DNA of 64,000 bases, taken from positions 1 to 64,000 of the IMG/VR virus record IMGVR_UViG_3300044695_003856, one strand, 5' to 3'. The stretch comes from a virus. Of the stretch, positions 40,598-49,285 are shown one piece after another. Within the stretch, counting starts at the first letter, position 1; every line of letters starts with the position of its first letter. The notes under the pieces were generated by a model. The model worked only from the letters and a program-made list of their open reading frames with translations, had not been told where the DNA came from and ran no database searches. Position numbers and translations under genes: made by a program.

Positions 40598-42823
40598 TTA
40601 TTGGTTTTTTTGTTCTTTCAAAGCCTCCATGATGAGGTTGAAGTTCTGCTCCTGCTCCTTTTTGAGCATGTCGAGTTGAGTTTGTTGCTCCATGGTACGG
40701 CTCTTTAACTCTTCTCTTAACACCTGAAGCTGGCCTTTGTTCTCGGAACGAGCGCGATCCACCTGGATTTGCTTCTCCGTGTCTCCCATAATCTGCTGCT
40801 GTACAGCCTGTTGTTGCATGGCCATCTGCTGCTTTTGGGCTTGCTGCCCTTGGGCTGCTTTCCGGTCCGCCAACGCCAGGAACTTCTTAACACTTTCCTT
40901 TGTGTCAGGATTGAACAATAGAACCATCGCCTCAGCGATGCTCAAGCTGTTCGCCTGGACGGCTGCACTGACGAGCTGTTCAAACTTCTGACGGTTGTTC
41001 ATGATGTCGTCAGAATTGACTTTCACGAAGATGCCATAGTCCTGCAATGGAATTTCATCGTCCACCTCCATGATGTCAATGCCGATCTGAGAAACAATCG
41101 GCTCGTACTGCTCCTTGAGGAATGGGAAGATGGTCTTGATGTAGTTCGCGTACTTCTGCAGCAGTTCGTTCTCGAAAATCTCGAAAGCCTTGTTCAAAGG
41201 CTGTGTTATCAAACTGCTCTGCATTACGGCCATTTGGCTCACACCAACCAAAGCATCGCCCTTCTGGAAACCCTGACGCGCATCGTTGATGCCGGAGATC
41301 TTGTCAATCTCCATGTCGATGTAGCTCGCTAGGTTCAGGTACAGGTTGATGGAATTGGAAATACCGGTATCAATACTCGGGAATGGATTGCCCGCCGGAG
41401 GAACGCCCTCCTGGCCGCTACTCGTAAAGGCAATACCGGCCGTCTTCAAATAGTACATGATGTCCTGCAACTGCAGGTTGTCCGGCTTGTAACGCAAGTC
41501 GTAGACAAATCCTTTACGGCCGGCCGAAGACATCTCCTGCTGCACCGTGTACATGATCAAGTCCTTGAACTCCTGCAACGCGGCCATCTCTTCCACCTTC
41601 GAAACACTGCGGAAGTTCACATACTGCGGGGAGATAATCGTGTAGCTGTACTCCGCCCTGACGGGGTTGTCCACGCTGTCCCTTACGATATTGTTGGCCT
41701 CACCCCACTCTTTCACAATGCTGGAACCCACCAGGGTGGCTTTCCGGATCGTCTCGACGTTTCGCTCCTCAATCCTTCCACCGGCTTCCTTTTCCTTGTC
41801 GCTCAGCTTAGCCTTCTCCCCTTTTCCTAGGATCTTGACGTGCTCCCCGCCATACTGGTCCACGGTGACCTTGGCCCTCACCTGGCGGATGTCTCGCCAT
41901 TCGGCGTAGAACACCAAGCACATGAACTGGTTGTTCACGGTAATGTAGGGTAGCAGGAAGTTGGTGCCGTTCTGCGAATAACCACCCCAGAGCCAAGAGC
42001 CTTGGTCGTAGCGGATGCTGTTCAGCTCTTCAAGCGTCAAACCATAGGTGTCGCAGACCTCCGTGACCGGAGCGTAGCGCCACTCGCCAATAAAGGCCGA
42101 TGTGCTGAAGCTGTCGTCAAAGACATACGGGTCCGCAATCACATACCTCGGGTCTACCCGACGGATGTGTGGTTTTCCATACCTCAACTCATGCTTCCCA
42201 ATGGCCCGGCCGACAATCAAGATGTCTCGCCAAAAGGCGAGCCTCGTCTGCACGTACTTGTCTCGCTCCACCTCGTAGCGGAGAATCGAGTCCATGGTCC
42301 GCTCAATCGGCTCCTTGTAGGAGGACTTCATGTACAACTCCAACTCTTCGTCGGAGTAGGGCATGAATGCCGGTTCCTTCATCTCCATGAGTTCCCCCGT
42401 AGGGTCAATCTGAGGCATCACCATGGCCATAATCTTCTCAGCCATAATCTGAGCCTTCTTCTTCATCTTCCGCGACACTGCGTCGCGGTTTAACGTCTTG
42501 CAGCTTACGTCCAGCTTCTGGACCGCCACCTCTCCCTCCAACAGGTTAATCTTGTTGCGGATCTTGTTGTAGTTAATCCACAAGGCCGGCAAGCTCTTGC
42601 CGTTGTAGTCTTTCTGCAGGAAGTCAAACTTTTTGGACAAGTCATAATCTCCATTGTAGAAGTTCATGCTCTTGTCCATGGCGGTATAGAGGTTCGGGAT
42701 GTACCCGTTGGCGACCGTTTGTCCCAGAATCGCCAGGATAGCGTTCTTGTGGTAATCCTCCCCTTTCTGGGAGTCTGGTACCCACATGTTGGGGAAAGTG
42801 GTCTGGATCGCTTCTGCGCTCAT
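40598..42823 (-). CDS. Portal protein
   Basis: A 741-residue protein. The conserved centre contains SLPALWINYNKIRNKINLLE, GEVAVQKLDVSCKT and RRVDPRYVIADPYVFDDSFS, in keeping with the large portals of Bacteroidota short-tailed phages. The C-terminal 150 residues are Gln-rich helical coiled coil (the crown or barrel). It forms the twelve-fold ring for DNA packaging. Coupled upstream to the terminase gene by ATGA. Confidence 0.88.
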   Translation of the reverse strand: MSAEAIQTTFPNMWVPDSQKGEDYHKNAILAILGQTVANGYIPNLYTAMDKSMNFYNGDYDLSKKFDFLQKDYNGKSLPALWINYNKIRNKINLLEGEVAVQKLDVSCKTLNRDAVSRKMKKKAQIMAEKIMAMVMPQIDPTGELMEMKEPAFMPYSDEELELYMKSSYKEPIERTMDSILRYEVERDKYVQTRLAFWRDILIVGRAIGKHELRYGKPHIRRVDPRYVIADPYVFDDSFSTSAFIGEWRYAPVTEVCDTYGLTLEELNSIRYDQGSWLWGGYSQNGTNFLLPYITVNNQFMCLVFYAEWRDIRQVRAKVTVDQYGGEHVKILGKGEKAKLSDKEKEAGGRIEERNVETIRKATLVGSSIVKEWGEANNIVRDSVDNPVRAEYSYTIISPQYVNFRSVSKVEEMAALQEFKDLIMYTVQQEMSSAGRKGFVYDLRYKPDNLQLQDIMYYLKTAGIAFTSSGQEGVPPAGNPFPSIDTGISNSINLYLNLASYIDMEIDKISGINDARQGFQKGDALVGVSQMAVMQSSLITQPLNKAFEIFENELLQKYANYIKTIFPFLKEQYEPIVSQIGIDIMEVDDEIPLQDYGIFVKVNSDDIMNNRQKFEQLVSAAVQANSLSIAEAMVLLFNPDTKESVKKFLALADRKAAQGQQAQKQQMAMQQQAVQQQIMGDTEKQIQVDRARSENKGQLQVLREELKSRTMEQQTQLDMLKKEQEQNFNLIMEALKEQKNQ

Positions 42824-44703
42824 TTACGTTCTAATTTGCCCTCTTTGTTGGTGACGTACCCCAACCCAGCAAAAAGGTTGTCATCCGTCTTTTTTCTTAA
42901 CAAACGGCTTTTAGATGCGGTTCGTAAGTTAATCAAAGTTAGACCCCATGCGTCAACGCGGTCGTACTTCCGCTTCCGGTTCTCAGGGTTGTAATTCGCC
43001 AAATCCGCCAACAAGTCTCCAAAAAAGTACTGCTCGATGTTGTTCGAGATGTCGTCATCCAAGATGCCAATCATTTGGTCTTGAATCATTTCGTCCATGT
43101 AAACGCCGTACTCGACGCTGTTCCCCGGCCGGGCTAATTTGCCAATCTTGGGTGGCTTTTTCGCCAAAAACCTAGCCAGCTCCCGGTCCTGGAAGTAGGC
43201 GATCATCCTGGCTCTGTTCCTCTCAATCAGCACCGTGCAAGGGTTCTTCTTGCTGTAGTACTCCAGAGCCAATGCGCATTGCTCGTACGCTTCGTTCATG
43301 TCCTTGGGCTTCGCCGTGTACTGCAGGACAGCCCCCTGGCTGGCCGTTTCTTCATCCAAAGACAAACCCTTCGCGATAAAGAACGACAGGTCCGACCCGG
43401 ACCCTTCCTTCTTGGCGCCATCCGTAGGGTCACAACCGGCCGCATACAGCACGTCGTCCTCCGGCTCCTCGCGCATGATGATGTCCCCATCCTCCTTGGG
43501 GATGAAGACGACCTTGTCGTTGGACTTACGGAATACACCACGCTTGAGCAGTGGCGGATTTGTGTCCAAGAATCCCATCCGGTTATTGAGCAGCTCCACA
43601 TCAAAGGGCGACTCACCCACCTGGATGAACATCTCCTCGGGTTCCAATGGGTACTGCACCACGAAGTCGTAATATCGCTTCATAGACTGCTTTTTCTTCT
43701 TCTCACGCTCGCTGAGGATGTACTTGAGCCCCTCAATCACGTTCTCGTTACCAAAGTCCCCCTCGATCATGAAACCGCTCCACCCTGCGGCAAAGTATCT
43801 CTTCAGGCCATAGCTCTCCGCGTTGTACCAGAAGTCCTTGAAGTCGTCCCCATTCTCCGCTGCATCTCCGGCCGTACCGGCCAGGATGGGTACGCCCTTC
43901 CTTGTGATACCATCATCGGCCGCCAATGCCGGCTCCGTGTAGGACCAGTTCTGCTTCAACTGCCCAGGCAACCACTTGCCAGGCTCTTCGTACACCACCA
44001 TGCGCATACCGGCACCCTCAAAGGATGTCGGCTCGGGGGAACGGCCGAAGATGACTGAGTTCAGCCCCACCTTCCGGATGTTGCCATCCTTGTCGCGCAC
44101 TTTCTTGGAAAGGTCTAGCCTGGACGCGGAGTTCCCAGCCAGTGACGTAGCCCGGAGGAAAGCCGGTAGGTTGTTGTAACCGGTCTTCAGTACGTCGTTC
44201 ATGAACTTCTTCATGTCCTCCTCAGTCTTGGACGTAAAACCAATCTCCGAGTACGGGTTGTGGATTGCCGTGCAGTACATGGCGTTAGCCAGGCTGTACG
44301 ACTTACCCCAACGTCTTCGTCCGCCCAGGATGACTCCTTTACCGGTGTTGTCCTCGTACAAGTCGGAACCACCGTAGAGGCACGACTCAATCAAGTTGAA
44401 GAACTCGGCGTTGCAGCGCCGAAACTCCGGGGAGATAAGACCTCCGTTCTTGGACTTCATCTTCCAGAAATAGGTGTACATGTACATCATTCCGCAGATG
44501 CCGTTGTACCCAAACCGGGTTCTTCGTATCTGCTCATGTTCCCACTTGGCTTGCTCCGTCTTGTTGGAGAAGCTCGGGATGATCATGCGCTGAGGTTTGT
44601 ACGTAGACATCTCCAAGGCACCAATCTTGTCAAGGTAGTGCTTGACCCGATCGTTGACATCGTAAGCCTGGTTGTACAGAAAGTCAATAAGGCTCTGCTT
44701 CAT
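42820..44703 (-). CDS. terL: Terminase large subunit (packaging ATPase-nuclease)
   Basis: A 627-residue protein. Walker A is GVILGGRRRWGKSYSLANAM (about residues 120-139). Walker B is MRMVVYEEPGKWLPGQ. The nuclease domain shows VLYAAGCDPTDGAKKEGSGS, with the metal-binding Asp, and later NPCTVLIERNRARMI and VEYGVYMDEMIQDQMIGILD. It pumps DNA through the portal and cuts concatemers. Length is normal for the family. Confidence 0.95.
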   Translation of the reverse strand: MKQSLIDFLYNQAYDVNDRVKHYLDKIGALEMSTYKPQRMIIPSFSNKTEQAKWEHEQIRRTRFGYNGICGMMYMYTYFWKMKSKNGGLISPEFRRCNAEFFNLIESCLYGGSDLYEDNTGKGVILGGRRRWGKSYSLANAMYCTAIHNPYSEIGFTSKTEEDMKKFMNDVLKTGYNNLPAFLRATSLAGNSASRLDLSKKVRDKDGNIRKVGLNSVIFGRSPEPTSFEGAGMRMVVYEEPGKWLPGQLKQNWSYTEPALAADDGITRKGVPILAGTAGDAAENGDDFKDFWYNAESYGLKRYFAAGWSGFMIEGDFGNENVIEGLKYILSEREKKKKQSMKRYYDFVVQYPLEPEEMFIQVGESPFDVELLNNRMGFLDTNPPLLKRGVFRKSNDKVVFIPKEDGDIIMREEPEDDVLYAAGCDPTDGAKKEGSGSDLSFFIAKGLSLDEETASQGAVLQYTAKPKDMNEAYEQCALALEYYSKKNPCTVLIERNRARMIAYFQDRELARFLAKKPPKIGKLARPGNSVEYGVYMDEMIQDQMIGILDDDISNNIEQYFFGDLLADLANYNPENRKRKYDRVDAWGLTLINLRTASKSRLLRKKTDDNLFAGLGYVTNKEGKLERK

Positions 44704-45179
44704 GCGTGGAAGTCGTCAATTGCCGACATGCTACCCACTTCGCTGTCCTGCGGTTGCTCCATGTTCATCTCGTTGTTGATGAGAAGCTCGATGGCTTTGC
44801 GTTGCTTGGTGAGGTCTATGAGCGAAGCAGAAAGCTTCTTGATCTCGTCAGCCTCTAAGCCGGCAGCACCCTTGAGTCGTTTACGAATCTCGGAGAGAGC
44901 TGCCTCTAGGGCTTCCAGTGACTCCCTTTCGGAACCAATGCCCTGCATCTCGTAGTATGCTTCGATGTACTTGTCCATCTTGTCCTTGCGGATAGAAGCC
45001 ACAGAGCCAATGGCTCGTTGGTAGCGTTCATCTGGACCTAGGTTCTTGTAGGGAGACTTCCAGTCTGCGTAGAGGGCCACGAACTTAAACTCGTCCGATG
45101 TGATGCCCTTGAACTGCGGAAGGATGGAAAGGTGAGGGTTGTCGTCAAAGACGTCCTCTTGACTTATCTTAAATAGCAT
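44700..45179 (-). CDS. Protein upstream of terminase; possible small terminase-like factor
   Basis: A 159-residue protein. IKRKQ-type basic segments are absent; it has an N-terminal part (PHLSILPQFKGITSDEFKFV), a middle helix pair (RYQRAIGSVASIRKDKMDKY) and a coiled-coil region (ESLEALEAALSEIRKRLKGA). It is coupled to terL by ATGA. Position and helical content fit a packaging partner such as a small terminase, but I see no clear DNA-binding motif. Confidence 0.5.
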   Translation of the reverse strand: MLFKISQEDVFDDNPHLSILPQFKGITSDEFKFVALYADWKSPYKNLGPDERYQRAIGSVASIRKDKMDKYIEAYYEMQGIGSERESLEALEAALSEIRKRLKGAAGLEADEIKKLSASLIDLTKQRKAIELLINNEMNMEQPQDSEVGSMSAIDDFHA

Positions 45180-45213
45180 GCACTATTAACCAAGAAAAAG
45201 GGATTCCGTTTCC

Positions 45214-46497
45214 TTAGAATTGCTGCTCTCGAATAACCAATGCGTAACGAAGGAACGACTTTGACTGACCTCCTGGTACTGGCGTTGATAGACTAAATGG
45301 CACCACGACCCCATTAGCCGTACTTAACTGGTTAGAAGCCCAAACTATAGAATCAACGGGCACATAAGAGGCAATATTAAATGGATCTCCAGACGCATAA
45401 CGAAGATTTGAGTGAATCGCCAATAAAGCATCCCTTGAAGGCAAAACCCAATCGGTGTAAGTTACTCCTTCAACCGTCGCACTAAAGGCTAGGGCATCGA
45501 CAGAGGCGCCAGTTCCTGTTGCGGTTGTAGCAATAAGGCTTGTATTTGTAGAACTAGATGCAATCAAGACGCTTCCGGATGCCGCCCCAGCGACATTTAC
45601 ACCAGTAACGGCGACTTGAGGCGTACTCCAAACAATTCCCGTGCTTAACACATTCTCGTACAAAACATAAGCTTTTTTTGTTGATGTGTCAACATGAAAT
45701 ATTACTCCACCAAAAGACCTATCCCCAATTTGCGGGATTCTTCCAAGGGTTGGCCAAGAAAGGACGTTAATTTTGGTGTTTGTCAAAAGACCATTTGCAT
45801 TTGCAAAAGATGTGTTTTGCGTTACAACTTGAATGGACGATGCCGCTTCAGCGGCTGTAGCCCTAATGATAGGCACCGCCGATCCAGTTGGCGCACTAAC
45901 AAATACTGAAGCATTGTTTAAAACAACGCCCGTAGGGAAAGAAAATCCGTAAGAACCAACTCCAACGTAAGTCCCCGTTACCTGCGCGGTTGTTAGTCCA
46001 ACATTGCTGTAGACTCCATTGACGACCGGCGCATTTGTGCCAGTCTGAGTTACATCTAGACTAATAAAGCTAAAAGGGGAATCGTTCGACCTTGATTCAA
46101 CAATGATGTCACTTTGACCCTTTAAAGTGGTAAAGTTTACTGGCGCGCTAGCCGGCTGGTTCATCACGACCAAGGTGGCAAAGCCCGATTTTGTCAACTG
46201 ACTAATATATGACGAGTTAACCAAGACCTCTCCATTAGCCGAAGGCCATGCCGAAGGACCAGTCCTCGTTGGGGTTCCAATGGAAACAAACTGCCCAAGT
46301 CCTTGCGAAAACTGCCCCGACTTAAAGGACTGAATGGTGTCGTTAGACACCCTCAAGTCGCCATTTGTGAACACCACTGCCGTCTTATTGGTCTGCGTAG
46401 TGTACATGTAGACAATCTGTGATGCGTTAATCGCACATGGAGAGTCGGGGACTCCATTGGTACCAATGAAGTTAAAGTAGATTAGCTTTGCGCTCAT
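45214..46497 (-). CDS. Virion surface protein with C-terminal DUF1566/C-type-lectin-like domain
   Basis: A 427-residue beta-rich protein. The last ~170 residues contain GDRSFGGVIFHVDTSTKKAY, YTDWVLPSRDALLAIHSNLR, SIVWASNQLSTANGVV and the end SFLRYALVIREQ. This is the plan of the DUF1566/Lcl_C domain (W-x-LPS and W-A-S motifs), a C-type-lectin-like fold used for ligand binding. The N-terminal part is Ser/Thr/Val-rich. It probably decorates the virion or binds a receptor. No reverse transcriptase for diversification is present nearby. Confidence 0.65.
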   Translation of the reverse strand: MSAKLIYFNFIGTNGVPDSPCAINASQIVYMYTTQTNKTAVVFTNGDLRVSNDTIQSFKSGQFSQGLGQFVSIGTPTRTGPSAWPSANGEVLVNSSYISQLTKSGFATLVVMNQPASAPVNFTTLKGQSDIIVESRSNDSPFSFISLDVTQTGTNAPVVNGVYSNVGLTTAQVTGTYVGVGSYGFSFPTGVVLNNASVFVSAPTGSAVPIIRATAAEAASSIQVVTQNTSFANANGLLTNTKINVLSWPTLGRIPQIGDRSFGGVIFHVDTSTKKAYVLYENVLSTGIVWSTPQVAVTGVNVAGAASGSVLIASSSTNTSLIATTATGTGASVDALAFSATVEGVTYTDWVLPSRDALLAIHSNLRYASGDPFNIASYVPVDSIVWASNQLSTANGVVVPFSLSTPVPGGQSKSFLRYALVIREQQF

Positions 46498-46510
46498 GTC
46501 GGTTTAGTGC

Positions 46511-47218
46511 TTAGAAGCCTGGGATAATGTCTGTAAGTAAGTCCGTAGAAGCTAATACCAGGCTGTCTGGTGTGTCCAAGTAAATCTCCGAAACAACGCC
46601 TGTGACACCTGCGTCGATAAATCGGCGGTCGGCCGCAATAACTCCAGCAGACTTTAGGGTTTTAAATGCGATAATAGAACCAGACGCTCCGTTTGTAGAA
46701 GAATTAAGAACTCGGTTTCCGTTAATAAAGGTTAACCGGAATGGAACTGACAGCGTTTTAATATCGTTGCTGGTCGTTGCTCTTGTGCTCAAATCCGCAG
46801 GAGTACTTGTAATCGCAAACTCGTAGCACTTGTCCCTGTGTTTGTACTGAACATTCGAAGACCCGGACGCCGTAAGGTAAGCCACGGCGATGTTCTCAAT
46901 GTTGATGATGAATGTGCCGGTAGCTGTTCCAACTCCTGTAACAGGAGCATCGTACTTGCCGATACCACTCACCGAACTTGTAACCTGGGTGAGTGTGCCT
47001 GAAGTACCCGTTAAGTTAGCATAAGACCCCGTGGTAATGGTAGCCACACGATCTGCACCAATCTGTGCGTCGTAGAACTCTACATACCTGTTGCTCCCCG
47101 AGCCGGAATAGGCCCACTTAAAGTCATCCGAGGAAATGGCCGTGACTCTCAGCGTATTACCCGTGAGAGCGGTACCGTTGTTATTAATTACTTCTTGAAA
47201 GCGAATTGCACTTGCCAT
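46511..47218 (-). CDS. Putative virion structural protein
   Basis: A 235-residue Thr/Ser/Gly-rich beta protein (MASAIRFQEVINNNGTALTG, TGKYDA-type KYDAPVTGVGTATGTFIINI). Composition resembles capsid decoration or fibre proteins, and it lies between regulatory genes and the other surface protein in the leftward late unit. No family recognised. Confidence 0.6.
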   Translation of the reverse strand: MASAIRFQEVINNNGTALTGNTLRVTAISSDDFKWAYSGSGSNRYVEFYDAQIGADRVATITTGSYANLTGTSGTLTQVTSSVSGIGKYDAPVTGVGTATGTFIINIENIAVAYLTASGSSNVQYKHRDKCYEFAITSTPADLSTRATTSNDIKTLSVPFRLTFINGNRVLNSSTNGASGSIIAFKTLKSAGVIAADRRFIDAGVTGVVSEIYLDTPDSLVLASTDLLTDIIPGF

Positions 47219-47264
47219 AGTTTTGTTAGTTCTGAAACATTAACAATACGGCCTTGGCGATGGT

Positions 47265-47603
47265 TCACTCCTCGTCTTCCCCGAAGACGTCATCAAAGCC
47301 ATGGTCGATCTCAATGATCGCCCCAAGCATCGTGAGTAGCTTGTCGCAGAACTCTTCGTCCGCCCAATCAATCATCCCCCAGTAGCAAACCACAGGCCCA
47401 TCCAACGTCTCCGTCTCAAAGACCTTCGTCTCGTCATCAAAAGACACAATCTCCGCGTACTGCACAATGCTGTACCGGTCATCCGCATGGGGAACCACCT
47501 TGTGCGTAGCGCTCTCCCAATAGCCAGGTCCATCCGACCCTTCGTCCAACCATGAACGCCGATGGAACTCAAATCCGTAATGCTCCAAGATATGCTCACT
47601 CAT
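47265..47603 (-). CDS. Acidic protein of unknown function
   Basis: A 112-residue acidic protein (HILEHYGFEFHRRSWLDEGS, VVCYWGMIDWADEEFCDKLL), ending EDEE. It overlaps the upstream gene by eight bases and stands in the leftward unit behind the RepL-like gene. No family recognised. It may be translated with its upstream partner. Confidence 0.65.
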   Translation of the reverse strand: MSEHILEHYGFEFHRRSWLDEGSDGPGYWESATHKVVPHADDRYSIVQYAEIVSFDDETKVFETETLDGPVVCYWGMIDWADEEFCDKLLTMLGAIIEIDHGFDDVFGEDEE

Positions 47604-47847
47604 GGTCTAAGATCCTCCGTTTGTAGTTGCTGCTCTCCAATAAAGCCCTGTAACGGCTCTCAAACACCGAAAGAGGCGTATGAACCATCTCCTCGTACAA
47701 GCCGTAGTCCCTCGGCTTCACGAACAACGCATGCTCCCACATGACGCTGTCAAACTTCGTGTCCGGGTCCATGGCCAACCTCTCGTAGTAGTCCTCCATC
47801 AACTCCACCACCACGCCGGGGTGGAAGTTTAAATGCACTTTTGTCAT
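47596..47847 (-). CDS. Small protein of unknown function
   Basis: An 83-residue protein starting MTKVHLNFHPGVVVELMEDY and ending LLESSNYKRRILDHE. A TTG start at 47865 would extend it by six residues to overlap the RepL-like stop, but the ATG at 47847 is preferred. Charged and helical at the end. It follows the RepL-like gene by 14 bases and is probably co-transcribed with it. Confidence 0.65.
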   Translation of the reverse strand: MTKVHLNFHPGVVVELMEDYYERLAMDPDTKFDSVMWEHALFVKPRDYGLYEEMVHTPLSVFESRYRALLESSNYKRRILDHE

Positions 47848-47861
47848 ACCACCATAACACC

Positions 47862-48305
47862 TCAACCCCGTCCAAGTTCCGAATCACCCAACTTTTCCCC
47901 AAATAAGTACTTCCCCCGATCCCCCACAAAGACCAAACGATGGTTTACCAACCACTCATTCCCCGATCGAACCAACAACCCCTCCCGAACCAATGCCTTC
48001 ACAGCCTTGTGGTAGGCCGACCGATCGGCCGTCTTCCCAAGCTGTACCTGGCAGAAGTCCTGATAGCTCGTAAAACTCAATGCGACGACCCTGGAGCCAC
48101 TTTTAAGACGCTGGAGTACGTGCATAGCCAACTGCAACTCGGAGGGCTTAAAACGCATTAAAACGTCTATAGCGGGTAAGAACAGCTTAACGAACCTACC
48201 GCGGTCCCAAGTGGACCCGCTATGAACCCTTACGTGCTCATCAGAGATGAACTTCTCCCCAGTCTCCTCATCCAACAGAGAACGCTTCCGTACGTATTTA
48301 GCCAT
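47862..48305 (-). CDS. RepL-like plasmid-type replication initiator (winged helix)
   Basis: A 147-residue protein starting MAKYVRKRSLLDEETGEKFI. The order KRSLLDEETGE, then RGRFVKLFLPAIDVLMRFKP, a winged helix (FTSYQDFCQVQLGKTADRSA, YHKAVKALVREGLLVRSGNE) and the end FVGDRGKYLFGEKLG follows the RepL family of small-plasmid replication proteins. The ATG at 48305 lies four bases after a TATCTTTG box and is chosen over an upstream start at 48365. Two identical 18-base inverted repeats lie upstream. Similarity is judged by eye; a related phage regulator is the alternative. Confidence 0.6.
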   Translation of the reverse strand: MAKYVRKRSLLDEETGEKFISDEHVRVHSGSTWDRGRFVKLFLPAIDVLMRFKPSELQLAMHVLQRLKSGSRVVALSFTSYQDFCQVQLGKTADRSAYHKAVKALVREGLLVRSGNEWLVNHRLVFVGDRGKYLFGEKLGDSELGRG

Positions 48306-48309
48306 GCTA

Positions 48310-48317
48310 CAAAGATA
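48310..48317 (-). promoter_or_regulatory. Bacteroidota-type promoter (-7 box) for the RepL-like unit
   Basis: On the minus strand the box is TATCTTTG, followed by TAGC and the ATG at 48305, so the transcript should be leaderless or nearly so. A palindrome TTGGGAACCCAA lies upstream at 48333-48344. Confidence 0.65.
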
Positions 48318-48347
48318 ACCCAAATGACCTACTTGGGTTCCCAAAAT

Positions 48348-48387
48348 GTGGTAGAAATTCACCACAAAAGTGGTAGAAATTCACCAC
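48348..48387. repeat. Twin inverted repeats upstream of the RepL-like gene (iterons or operators)
   Basis: GTGGTAGAAATTCACCAC occurs exactly at 48348-48365 and 48370-48387. Each is an inverted repeat (GTGGT...ACCAC), and the period is 22 bases, about two helical turns. The position just upstream of the -7 box fits iterons or autoregulatory operators. Confidence 0.8.
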
Positions 48388-48804
48388 ACACCCCTTTTTA
48401 GACCCCCTAAAAAACGCTGTTTTCAATAGCGTAGAGGCACTATTTTGAAACACCCCAAAAAAGTGTCTTGTATATAGAAGAATAGGACCCTAAATGAAGT
48501 AGCAAAAACCAGTTGACTACAAAGCGTAGCCAATAGGATCATCCCCCCCATTTTGGGGATGTGTCCCGGTAGGGATGCAACCCCTAATGCCCCCACCAGG
48601 CCGATGCAATCGGCCCGATAAGCCAACCGGTTAGGACCTGTAACCACTTAACATCCCTCCTACAACCCAAAATGACCCTCATTTGTGCCTTTTAAGGCAC
48701 ATTAGGTCGGTATTATCCCGAATTGGTAGTCAAAATGTGACAACTAGTGCGAAATCGTAGTCATCACGTCAGCTTGGAGCTGACGGTGGTGATACGAAAA
48801 AAGG

Positions 48805-48855
48805 GATAGGCGTAAATTTTGGATGGGTATAAATTTTGAATAGGTCTAAATTTTG
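48805..48855 (+). repeat. Three tandem 17-base repeats
   Basis: The units start at 48805, 48822 and 48839 and read GATAGGCGTAAATTTTG, GATGGGTATAAATTTTG and AATAGGTCTAAATTTTG. The period is exact at 17 bases and the half TAAATTTTG is invariant. They resemble plasmid iterons; the invariant half is also close to a -7 box. Confidence 0.8.
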
Positions 48856-48952
48856 GCATACCCCCCCATCCGTCCGTGCTGACCGGTCGTCCCGAAAGTA
48901 CCTCCCCCCCCGTCTGTTCTGGCTCTAAACAATCCATTATCAGTTTACATTG

Positions 48953-49205
48953 TGTTATATAACATATTGTACAACAAGCGGTTAGTGTATCTGTTGTTGT
49001 CTATAACAAATGATACAGCGTAGGTAAATTTGTTTGTGTTGTGTTGTCTATAACAAATGAATTTCTGTTGTTGTCTATAACATTGAATAAAGCAGTGAAC
49101 AAAAGTTAGGGGAAAAAAGTTTGTTGTTGTAACATATTGCAAAGCAAAACCGGCTATCCTATGTTAGCAAAAATTAGGGCATGAATGTATCTTGTGTTAT
49201 AACAC
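48953..49205. repeat. Cluster of TGTT...AACA inverted repeats
   Basis: TGTTATATAACA at 48953-48964; TGTTGTCTATAACAAATGA at 48995-49013 and again exactly at 49042-49060; TGTTGTCTATAACATTGA at 49069-49086; TGTTGTAACA at 49125-49134; GTGTTATAACAC at 49194-49205. At least six sites share TGTT and AACA half-sites, suggesting a multi-site DNA-binding array. Confidence 0.7.
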
Positions 49206-49240
49206 TATACAAAAGGAGGCGTTAGGTTAAAAATTAATTG

Positions 49241-49280
49241 TGTCCAATAAAATGGACGATGTGTCCAATAAAGTGGACAT
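49241..49280. promoter_or_regulatory. Twin TGTCCA-n-TGGACA operator-like sites
   Basis: TGTCCAATAAAATGGACGA (49241-49259) and TGTCCAATAAAGTGGACAT (49262-49280), 21 bases apart and so on the same face of the helix. They lie about 40 bases upstream of the -33 box of the following promoter. Confidence 0.65.
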
Positions 49281-49285
49281 CCGGT

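Noticed and set aside
30637-44955. Antisense open frames over the tail hub, connectors, capsid, portal and terminase, some above 200 residues
   Set aside because: The opposite strand carries clear structural genes with overlapping start and stop codons; the antisense translations show no family signals.
45214-46497. Diversity-generating retroelement target
   Set aside because: The lectin-like end is suggestive, but no reverse transcriptase or template repeat was found in the window.
48423-48647. 74-residue leftward open frame in the repeat-rich region
   Set aside because: It runs through hairpin sequences with no leader motif or promoter, and its composition does not resemble the phage's proteins.
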